From positions 1 through 6,617 of the forward strand of contig QMOP01000075.1 in NCBI GenBank assembly GCA_003650255.1: a stretch of DNA of 6,617 nucleotides. Direction: 5' to 3'. The DNA comes from Caldisericota bacterium (GTDB taxonomy: Bacteria > CG03 > B21-G15). How positions within the stretch are numbered: position 1 is the first letter of the stretch; every line of letters begins with the position of its first letter. The notes under the pieces were generated by a model. The model made no database searches and had not been told where the DNA came from. It worked only from the letters and a program-made list of their open reading frames with translations. Positions 1 to 5,660 of the stretch are shown piece by piece. The translations under genes were made by a program, and so were the position numbers.

Positions 1-533
1 ATAATATGGTGTTTGGAGTGGGTTTCAATTACTATTCTGGAAGATGGGCAGAGGTTCCTTCTGAAAGAAATCTTCAGGATGGACATGGTTTTGGAGTTGA
101 TATAGGATTAAAATATAAATTTTTACCTAATTTATTTCTTTCTTTTTCAGCAAAAAATCTTTTTGCTAAGATGTGGTGGGATGAGAAAGGAGAAAAACTA
201 CCTTTATTTTTAAGCTCTGGAGCAAATTACAGAGTTTCAGATTTTGTTATTTTAAATTTTGATGTTGAAGAAAGAAAATATTACAAGGATACAGGTTCTG
301 GTAAAAATTTTGTTATAAAGCATTTTGGGATTGAACACAATATATTCGGAAGAGTTTTTTTAAGACTTGGTGCTTATGGTGAGGAGATTGGAGGAGAGGA
401 TACAACTTATACTGCTGGTATTGGATATAAAAAGGAGAATGTAAGTTTGTCAATTGCCTGGCAAACTTTTAAAAAAGATAAAAAATATGAAGAGTTAATC
501 TTCACTATAAATACCCCATTCACAAGTCCCTGA
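1..533 (+). CDS. Outer-membrane beta-barrel protein, PorV/UPF0164-like (C-terminal part; 5' end outside window)
   Basis: The reading frame is open from the first complete codon (base 3) to a TGA at 531-533. The ATG at base 6 is probably internal, because the protein begins mid-barrel and lacks a signal peptide. The visible 176 or so residues alternate polar and hydrophobic positions in repeated strands, for example FLSFSAKNLF, LFLSSGANYRVSDFVILNFDV, RVFLRLGAYG, NVSLSIAWQTF and YEELIFTINTPF. A strand pattern of 'LPxxLxLGxxYR...LxLDxE...HxGxEYxxxxxxxLRxGY' is typical of PorV/UPF0164 barrels of the FCB group. The family assignment is by recognition of this pattern and is moderate. The last strand ends in F three residues before the terminus, roughly like a beta-signal. 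The function of such proteins is often unknown; PorV itself is a type IX secretion shuttle, but nothing here shows that role. The stop overlaps the next start (TGATG), so the gene is probably co-translated with the RSH gene. Confidence 0.6.
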   Translation, partial: NMVFGVGFNYYSGRWAEVPSERNLQDGHGFGVDIGLKYKFLPNLFLSFSAKNLFAKMWWDEKGEKLPLFLSSGANYRVSDFVILNFDVEERKYYKDTGSGKNFVIKHFGIEHNIFGRVFLRLGAYGEEIGGEDTTYTAGIGYKKENVSLSIAWQTFKKDKKYEELIFTINTPFTSP

Positions 534-1951
534 TGGAATTTTCCGTATTAGAGAATAAAATTAGAGAATACTATAAAGGAGATATTGAGATTGTGAAGAA
601 AGCATATGATTTTTCAAAAAAAGCACATTCAGGTTCAAAAAGAAAGCAGGGTGTTCCATTTTTTGTTCATCCATTTAATGTTGCTCTCCTTCTTTCCTCC
701 TGGAAGCTTGATACAGCAAGTATTTCAGGAGGACTTTTGCATGATGTTATAGAGGAGAGAGAGGATTTGAAAGAGGATTTAAAGAGAGAGTTTCCTGAAG
801 AGATTGTTAGAATTGTAGAAGGTGTTACAAATATAAAGGAACTTGAAAATGAACCAAGGATTTTGAGAAAGATGGAAAATTTGAGAAAAATGATTCTTGC
901 TACAAGTAAGGATATAAGAGTTATATTTGTTAAGTTTGCAGATATTCTGGATAATTTAAAAACACTTGAATATATTGGAGAAGAAAGAGGAAGGAGATTT
1001 GCTGAAGAGGTTCTTCAGATTTATGCTCCACTTGCCCATAGATTTGGATTAAGTTATGCTAAGGGAGAGATGGAGGATCTGGCATTTAGGTTTTTAAATG
1101 AAGAGGAGTATAATAGGATAAAATCATTTGTTGATTCTTCACTTCCAGAGGCAAATAAGGTTTTAAATAAAATTGAGGAAGATTTAAAGAGGATTTTAGA
1201 AGAGAATGGAATAAAAGCAAGAGTTAAAGGAAGGGTTAAAAGGATTTATTCAATTTATAGAAAAATAAAATCACAGGGAAGAGATTTTGATGAGATATAC
1301 GATATAATTGGAGTAAGAATTATAACAGAAAATGTAAAGGATTGTTATGCTGCATTAGGAGTTTTACACTCAAAGTTTCAATACCTTAAAGAGCATTATT
1401 TTGATTATATTATGATGCCAAAGATGAATATGTATCAGTCAATTCATACAAAGATTGTTTATGATGGAGGAATTGTTGAAGTTCAGATAAGGACAGAAGA
1501 GATGGATAGAAGGGCAGAGTTTGGAATTGCAAGTCACTGGAGATATAAAGAGGGTGGTAAGGAAAGGGAGAATTTTGAATGGCTTGAACTTTTGTATGAG
1601 TGGCTTAATGATGAAATTACACCTGAGGAATTTTTCAAGAATTTAAAAATTGATCTTTACTATGATGAGGTTTTTGTTTTTACTCCAAAGGGAGAGGTTA
1701 AGGTTTTACCAAAAGGTTCTACTCCTCTTGATTTTGCATATAGAGTTCATACAGATATTGGAAACCATGCAAGATTGTGTAAGGTTAATGGAAAGGTTGT
1801 CGGTTTTGATTATGAACTTAAAACAGGAGATAAGGTTGAGATAATAACTTCAAAAAATTCCAGACCCTCTCCTGACTGGCTGAAGTTTGTAAAAACTCCT
1901 CAGGCAAGATATAAGATAAAAAGATTCTTGAGAGAAAAGAGTGAAATTTGA
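533..1951 (+). CDS. rel: RelA/SpoT homologue (RSH), (p)ppGpp hydrolase/synthetase lacking the C-terminal regulatory region
   Basis: Cytoplasmic alarmone enzyme predicted to make (p)ppGpp from ATP plus GDP/GTP and to hydrolyse it at the 3' position. Domains in order: HD hydrolase about residues 20-160, with R37, H46, H70-D71, E74, D137 and N141; synthetase about 228-342, with RVKRIYSIYRK at 234-244, the likely catalytic D257, N299, Y301, H305 (YQSIHT), E316 (EVQIRT) and AEFGIASHWRYKEG; TGS about 378-440, with FAYRVHT. The protein ends at 472, about 30 residues after TGS, where long RSHs of about 700-750 residues continue with helical, zinc-finger/CC and ACT/RRM modules. Three deviations stand out: HDVIEE instead of HDxxED, ADILDN instead of ADRLHN, and HYFD (288-291) where bifunctional enzymes have RxKD and RelA has ExDD. 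The ATG shares its A with the upstream stop; no other start fits and no Shine-Dalgarno sequence is visible. Family membership is certain; the balance of the two activities cannot be read from sequence. Confidence 0.95.
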   Translation: MEFSVLENKIREYYKGDIEIVKKAYDFSKKAHSGSKRKQGVPFFVHPFNVALLLSSWKLDTASISGGLLHDVIEEREDLKEDLKREFPEEIVRIVEGVTNIKELENEPRILRKMENLRKMILATSKDIRVIFVKFADILDNLKTLEYIGEERGRRFAEEVLQIYAPLAHRFGLSYAKGEMEDLAFRFLNEEEYNRIKSFVDSSLPEANKVLNKIEEDLKRILEENGIKARVKGRVKRIYSIYRKIKSQGRDFDEIYDIIGVRIITENVKDCYAALGVLHSKFQYLKEHYFDYIMMPKMNMYQSIHTKIVYDGGIVEVQIRTEEMDRRAEFGIASHWRYKEGGKERENFEWLELLYEWLNDEITPEEFFKNLKIDLYYDEVFVFTPKGEVKVLPKGSTPLDFAYRVHTDIGNHARLCKVNGKVVGFDYELKTGDKVEIITSKNSRPSPDWLKFVKTPQARYKIKRFLREKSEI

Positions 1952-1965
1952 TATGATAAAAAATT

Positions 1966-2697
1966 ATGAGTAAGTTAAGAATTCTTCTTACAAATGATGA
2001 TGGAATAATGGGAAGGGGGCTTTTTTCATTTTTGGAGGAACTGTCAAAAATAGGAAAAACTGTTGCTGTTGTTCCTCAGGCAGAGGCAAGTGCCTCTTCG
2101 CATGCTCTTTCACTTCATAAAGCACTCAGATTGAGAAAAATAAGGGATAACCTGTATATAGTAAATGGAACACCTGCTGACTGTGTTAGACTTGGAACAC
2201 TTTATGTTTTAAAGGATAAGGTGAGTATTGTTGTATCAGGAATAAATGATGGGCCAAACCTTGCAGAGGATACTATTTATTCTGGGACTGTTGCGGGAGC
2301 AAGGGAAGCAGCAATGATGGGAAATAAAGGAATAGCATTTTCACTTGTAAAAAGAGGAGATTTTAAGAAGGTATCAAGAATAGCAGCAGATATTGTTAAG
2401 AAAGTTATAAAAATTGACTTTCCAGAAGGATCGTTTTTAAATGTGAATATTCCAAATGATTCTCCAAGAGGAATAAAAATTACATTTCTTGGAAAAAGGG
2501 TTTATGGGAGGGAGGTGACTGTAAGAAAGGATCCAAGAGGAAAAACATATTACTGGATAGCAGGAGAGAAACTTGGAGGTGTAAGTATTAAAGGAAGTGA
2601 TTATAACAGTATAAAAAGAGGATTTATATCAATAACTCCCCTTTCCATAAATCAGACAGATTTTGAGTTTTTAAAAAGTTTAAATGAGTGCTTTTAA
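1966..2697 (+). CDS. surE: 5'/3'-nucleotidase SurE
   Basis: SurE is a metal-dependent phosphatase that dephosphorylates nucleoside 5'- and 3'-monophosphates; some members also act on short polyphosphate. The 243 residues match the usual family length of about 250. The N-terminal ILLTNDDGI motif supplies metal ligands D11 and D12. S42, in the PQAEASASSHALSL stretch, is the expected third ligand, and N94 in VVSGINDGPN is the fourth. NGTPADCVRLG (68-78) and EDTIYSGTVAGAREA (101-115) are the other family signatures. The PDRxxSG loop of many SurEs is replaced here by PQAEASA, which keeps the ligand Ser. The start is fixed by an in-frame TAA at 1957-1959, leaving ATG 1966 as the first usable codon. 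It lies 14 bases after the RSH stop, with no Shine-Dalgarno sequence. The 3' end overlaps uvrB by 14 bases, so it very likely shares a transcript with both neighbours. Confidence 0.96.
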   Translation: MSKLRILLTNDDGIMGRGLFSFLEELSKIGKTVAVVPQAEASASSHALSLHKALRLRKIRDNLYIVNGTPADCVRLGTLYVLKDKVSIVVSGINDGPNLAEDTIYSGTVAGAREAAMMGNKGIAFSLVKRGDFKKVSRIAADIVKKVIKIDFPEGSFLNVNIPNDSPRGIKITFLGKRVYGREVTVRKDPRGKTYYWIAGEKLGGVSIKGSDYNSIKRGFISITPLSINQTDFEFLKSLNECF

Positions 2698-4708
2698 ACT
2701 CCATTCAGAATTTACTCCATCTGGAGACCAGCCAAAAGCAATTAGAGAAATTTTAAAAGGTTTAAGAGAAGGGAGACAGCATTTAGTTCTTCTTGGAGTA
2801 ACGGGTTCTGGAAAGACATTTACACTTGCAAATGTTATAGAGAAGTATAATAAACCTACACTTGTAATTTCACATAACAAAACCCTTGCTGCGCAACTTT
2901 ATGCTGAATTTAAGACATTTTTTCCTGAAAATGCTGTTGAATATTTTGTTTCTTATTACGACTATTATCAGCCAGAGGCATATGTTCCACAGATTGACCT
3001 TTACATTGAAAAGGATGCTTCAATAAATGAGAGAATTGATAGATTGAGATTAAAGGCAACATCAAGTGTTCTATCTAGACGGGATGTTATTGTTGTTGCA
3101 TCTGTTTCCTGTATTTACGGAATTGGTTCACCTGAAGAATGGTCAAGTAATTTAGTAAGAATTAAGAAGGGAGTTGAGTATCCGATGGATGAACTTGCAA
3201 ATGACCTTGCAAGATTACAGTATGAAAGAAATGATTATGATTTTTCAAGAGGAAAATTCAGAAGAAGAGGTGATGTTCTGGATATTTTTCCAGCATATCT
3301 TGAAGTGGCATATAGAGTTTTTTTTGAACAAGATTCTGTTATAAAGATTGTTGAAATTGATCCTGTAACTGGAAAAAGTTTAAAAGAATACAATCAGGTT
3401 GTTATTTATCCTGCAAAACATTTTGTTGTATCAAAACCAACACTTGAAAAGGCAATAGAAGAGATTGAAAAGGAACTTGAGGAAAGAGTTCTTTACTTTA
3501 AAAAGCAAGGAAAAATTTTGGAAGCGCAGAGGCTTGAGACAAGAACAAGGTATGATATTGAGATGTTAAAAAGTACAGGTTACTGTCATGGAATAGAGAA
3601 TTATTCAAGGCATCTTTCTGGAAGAAAGCCGGGAGAGCCCCCCGCATGTCTTATTAATTATTTTCCAGAGGATTTTCTTTTAATAATTGACGAAAGTCAT
3701 GTTACAATTCCACAGTTAAGAGGAATGTATGAGGGAGACCATTCAAGGAAAAAAACACTTGTTGAATATGGGTTTCGTCTTCCAAGTGCTCTTGATAATA
3801 GACCTCTTAAATTTTCAGAGTTTGAAAGGTTGGTAAATCAGGTGATATATGTCTCAGCAACTCCCGGACCGTATGAGATAAAAAAATCTGGTGGATTTGT
3901 TGTTGAGCAGATTATAAGACCAACAGGGCTTGTTGATCCTGAGGTTGAAGTAAGAGGAGTTGAAAACCAGGTAGAAGATTTAATTAAAGAGATAGAAAAG
4001 AGATCAAAAAAAGGAGAAAGAACTCTTGTTACAACTTTAACAAAAAGACTTGCAGAGGATTTGACTTTTTATTTAAGAGAAAAAGGTTTAAGGGTTCAGT
4101 ATCTTCATTCTGAAATTGATACACTTGAAAGGGTTGAGATTCTAAAACTTTTGAGAAAAGGAGAATTTGACTGTATAGTTGGAGTTAATCTTTTAAGAGA
4201 AGGACTTGATCTTCCAGAGGTTTCACTTGTTGCAATACTTGATGCTGATAAAGAAGGTTTTTTAAGGAGTGAAACTTCCTTAATCCAGATTGCTGGAAGA
4301 TGTGCAAGAAATGTAAATGGAAAGGTAATAATGTATGCAGAAAGAATTACAGATTCTATGAAGAGGGCTTTAAAGGAGATGGAAAGGAGAAGAAGAATTC
4401 AGATTGAGTATAACAAAACCCACAATATAAAACCAAGAACAGTTTATAAAAAGATAAGAGAGTATGAGGAACTTACAAGTTTAAAGAAATCAAAAAGGGC
4501 GCATATTCTTCTTGAGACAGGTTATGAATATGAGGCAAAGAATAAAAAGATTCTTATAGAAACAATTGAGAAGGAACTTGAGGAGGCACTTGAAAGATTG
4601 GATTTTGAGATGGCATCAATCTTGAGGGATAAACTTTTTGAAATTAAGGGTAAGAAAGAAGCAAAAAGAATTTTAAGGAAAAAGGTAAAAAAAATACTTG
4701 ACAAATAA
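2684..4708 (+). CDS. uvrB: UvrABC system protein B (excinuclease subunit UvrB)
   Basis: UvrB is the damage-verifying helicase-like subunit of nucleotide excision repair. It is loaded on DNA by UvrA and then recruits UvrC for dual incision. The 674 residues are full length. Visible elements are the N-terminal FxPSGDQPKAI, Walker A GVTGSGKT (38-45), and the aromatic beta-hairpin YYDYYQPEAYVPQIDLYIEK (91-110) that inserts between DNA strands. These are followed by STGYCHGIENYSRHLSGRKP (297-316), the DEAD-type box DESH (336-339), SATP (391-394), and VGVNLLREGLDLPEVSLVAI (499-518). Motif VI is IQIAGRCARN (534-543). The C-terminal UVR domain (about 622-656), IEKELEEALERLDFEMASIL, is the UvrC/UvrA contact. 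Motif VI differs slightly from the common QTIGRAARN, keeping the arginines. A TAA directly before ATG 2684 (TAAATG) fixes the start. The gene overlaps surE by 14 bases, no Shine-Dalgarno sequence is visible, and its last codons contain the -35 box of the rplJ promoter. Confidence 0.98.
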   Translation: MSAFKLHSEFTPSGDQPKAIREILKGLREGRQHLVLLGVTGSGKTFTLANVIEKYNKPTLVISHNKTLAAQLYAEFKTFFPENAVEYFVSYYDYYQPEAYVPQIDLYIEKDASINERIDRLRLKATSSVLSRRDVIVVASVSCIYGIGSPEEWSSNLVRIKKGVEYPMDELANDLARLQYERNDYDFSRGKFRRRGDVLDIFPAYLEVAYRVFFEQDSVIKIVEIDPVTGKSLKEYNQVVIYPAKHFVVSKPTLEKAIEEIEKELEERVLYFKKQGKILEAQRLETRTRYDIEMLKSTGYCHGIENYSRHLSGRKPGEPPACLINYFPEDFLLIIDESHVTIPQLRGMYEGDHSRKKTLVEYGFRLPSALDNRPLKFSEFERLVNQVIYVSATPGPYEIKKSGGFVVEQIIRPTGLVDPEVEVRGVENQVEDLIKEIEKRSKKGERTLVTTLTKRLAEDLTFYLREKGLRVQYLHSEIDTLERVEILKLLRKGEFDCIVGVNLLREGLDLPEVSLVAILDADKEGFLRSETSLIQIAGRCARNVNGKVIMYAERITDSMKRALKEMERRRRIQIEYNKTHNIKPRTVYKKIREYEELTSLKKSKRAHILLETGYEYEAKNKKILIETIEKELEEALERLDFEMASILRDKLFEIKGKKEAKRILRKKVKKILDK

Positions 4709-4726
4709 ATTTTGTTTTTATATAAA
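4698..4726 (+). promoter_or_regulatory. Predicted sigma-70-type promoter for rplJ-rplL-rpoB
   Basis: A perfect -35 box TTGACA (4698-4703) is followed after exactly 17 bases by TATAAA (4721-4726), which matches five of six bases of the -10 consensus. Transcription would start near 4732-4735, giving a leader of about 25 bases before the rplJ ATG. The -35 box lies inside the final uvrB codons (CTT GAC AAA TAA), so the promoter overlaps the upstream gene. A TATATA at 4719-4724 is an alternative -10 box but has a poorer 15-base spacing. AT-rich DNA yields chance -10 boxes easily; the exact -35 with ideal spacing in the only intergenic gap makes this call credible. No transcript data were available. 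Confidence 0.72.
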
Positions 4727-4731
4727 TTTTG
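4705..4731 (+). repeat. Pair of 10-base direct repeats (ATAAATTTTG) in the rplJ promoter
   Basis: ATAAATTTTG occurs at 4705-4714 and again, identically, at 4722-4731, a 17-base period. The first copy begins in the uvrB stop codon region just after the -35 box, and the second overlaps the -10 box. The placement would suit a regulator binding site, but the repeat is very AT-rich and may be chance in this base composition. The repeat itself is directly visible; any function is speculative. Confidence 0.4.
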
Positions 4732-4742
4732 CTACTTTAATT

Positions 4743-4747
4743 AGGGA
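4743..4747 (+). promoter_or_regulatory. Weak ribosome binding site of rplJ
   Basis: AGGGA lies 11 bases before the ATG at 4759, inside the short predicted leader. It is a partial Shine-Dalgarno match at a slightly long spacing. An in-frame TAA at 4738-4740 rules out a start further upstream, so ATG 4759 is chosen, although GTG at 4762 would also be possible. Confidence 0.45.
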
Positions 4748-4758
4748 AAAATCAAAAT

Positions 4759-5286
4759 ATGGTGAAGTTAAAGAGGGAAGAGAAGAAAAGTTTTGTCAAA
4801 AATTTATTGAAGGAGTTGGAAGGGAAGGGTATTGTGCTTACAAATTTTCAAGGATTAAACAGTGAGGAAATAAATGAACTTCGCCGAGGAATTAAGGAAA
4901 ACGGTGGGAGATATAAGGTTATAAAAAATATTTTTCTTTCAATGATTTTTGAGAAAATGAAGATTGAGGAATTAAAGAATTTTTTGGTAGGACCAACAGG
5001 AGTTCTTATAATGGAGGATGATTATATAAAGCCAATAAAATTTGCTGTTAAGTTTTCAAAGGACCATGAGAATTTTAAAATAAAAGGTGGATATATTGAG
5101 AATAGAGTTGTAGGATATGATGAGATTGTTGAAATATCAAAACTACCTTCAAGAGAAGAACTCCTTTCTATGCTTGTTGGAGCATTAAAAGCGCCAATAG
5201 CAAAACTTTCTTTTGTTTTGAAAGGAGTAATACTTAAACTTCTTTATGCTTTAAAAGAGGTTGAGAAGAAAAAGGAGGAGAAATGA
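4759..5286 (+). CDS. rplJ: Large ribosomal subunit protein uL10 (L10)
   Basis: L10 anchors the L7/L12 dimers to 23S rRNA at the base of the ribosomal stalk, where translation factors bind. The 175 residues match the family length. Family signatures are LTNFQGLNSEEINELRRGIK (27-46), the RYKVIKNIFL segment around K53-N57 (canonical kVvKNtL), FLVGPTGVLIMEDD (75-88), KPIKFAVKFSK (91-101) and LPSREELLSMLVGALKAPIA (129-148). The C-terminal helix (about 150-175) is charged at its end (EVEKKKEEK) and is where L12 N-terminal domains dock. The gene is the first after the predicted promoter and ends in a 4-base ATGA overlap with rplL. In many bacteria L10 or the L10-L12 complex represses its own mRNA through a structured leader; here there is too little leader for that. 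rplK and rplA are not upstream, unlike the common order. Confidence 0.97.
   Translation: MVKLKREEKKSFVKNLLKELEGKGIVLTNFQGLNSEEINELRRGIKENGGRYKVIKNIFLSMIFEKMKIEELKNFLVGPTGVLIMEDDYIKPIKFAVKFSKDHENFKIKGGYIENRVVGYDEIVEISKLPSREELLSMLVGALKAPIAKLSFVLKGVILKLLYALKEVEKKKEEK
5273..5278 (+). promoter_or_regulatory. Strong Shine-Dalgarno sequence of rplL
   Basis: A complete AGGAGG lies four bases before the rplL ATG at 5283, embedded in the Lys/Glu codons at the end of rplJ. It is the only full consensus ribosome binding site in the window. This fits the need for several L12 copies per L10. Confidence 0.8.
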
Positions 5287-5660
5287 ATAGGGAAGAGATT
5301 TTGAAAGCAATTGAAGAGATGAGTGTTCTTGAACTTTCACAGCTTATTAAGGACATTGAGGAAAAGTTTGATGTCAAGGCACAGGCACCGGTTGCTGCTG
5401 TTGGAGTTGTTCCAGGAGCTCAAGCCGCACCAGGACAGGCAGAAGAAAAAACAGAGTTTGATGTTGTTTTAAAATCAGCAGGAGATAAGAAGATTCAGGT
5501 TATTAAAGTTGTAAGAGAGATTACAGGACTTGGTTTAAAAGAGGCAAAAGATCTTGTTGAATCTGCTCCAAAACCTGTTAAGACAGGAGTATCAAAGGAA
5601 GAGGCAGAGAGTATTAAGAAGAAACTTGAAGAGCAGGGGGCGGAGGTTGAGATAAAATGA
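5283..5660 (+). CDS. rplL: Large ribosomal subunit protein bL12 (L7/L12)
   Basis: Stalk protein that recruits EF-Tu, EF-G, IF2 and release factors and stimulates their GTPase activity. It is present as two or three dimers per ribosome on L10. The 125 residues are the usual length. The N-terminal dimerisation/L10-binding helices (about 1-32, with SVLELSQLIKDIEEKFDV) are followed by a flexible Ala/Val/Pro/Gly/Gln hinge (about 33-55). The globular C-terminal domain (about 57-125) contains the factor-binding surface KKIQVIKVVREITGLGLKEA (69-88), then KPVKTGVSKEEAESIKKKLE and the terminal GAEVEIK. The family is unmistakable. The start is set by AGGAGG four bases upstream and by the ATGA overlap with rplJ. 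The stop also overlaps rpoB by ATGA. Most bacteria have a spacer of tens to hundreds of bases between rplL and rpoB, so this junction is unusually tight. Confidence 0.98.
   Translation: MNREEILKAIEEMSVLELSQLIKDIEEKFDVKAQAPVAAVGVVPGAQAAPGQAEEKTEFDVVLKSAGDKKIQVIKVVREITGLGLKEAKDLVESAPKPVKTGVSKEEAESIKKKLEEQGAEVEIK
5642..5646 (+). promoter_or_regulatory. Ribosome binding site of rpoB
   Basis: GGAGG lies ten bases before the rpoB ATG at 5657, within the last rplL codons (GCG GAG GTT). The match is good and the spacing slightly long, so rpoB has its own ribosome binding site in addition to coupling through the ATGA overlap. Confidence 0.6.

Noticed and set aside
1650..1844. 64-codon + strand open frame inside the RSH gene
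   Set aside because: It lies wholly within the TGS-coding part of the RSH gene in another frame, resembles no family, and has no start signal. It is a shadow.
1930..1965. Frameshift or premature stop as the cause of the short RSH
   Set aside because: Only 14 bases separate the RSH stop from surE, and no frame nearby encodes helical or ACT-domain sequence. A simple frameshift cannot explain the missing region; a deletion or natural short form remains.
2680..2880. 66-codon - strand open frame over the start of uvrB
   Set aside because: It is antisense to well-conserved uvrB codons including Walker A, with no ribosome site or family resemblance.
3638..3643. Run of six C in AT-rich DNA, possible slippage site in uvrB
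   Set aside because: It encodes the conserved GEPPAC stretch of UvrB, and the frame is intact on both sides; codon constraint explains it.
4522..4704. 60-codon - strand open frame, Ser/Phe/Leu-rich and apparently hydrophobic
   Set aside because: It is the antisense of the Lys/Glu-rich UVR domain; antisense of AAR/GAR codons naturally reads as Phe, Ser and Leu.
4706..4740. Rho-independent terminator after uvrB
   Set aside because: There are T-runs but no GC-rich inverted repeat before them, so read-through into rplJ is possible.
4727..4758. L10 leader or riboswitch before rplJ
   Set aside because: The gap is 50 bases, AT-rich and without any stable hairpin, too small for known L10 leader structures.
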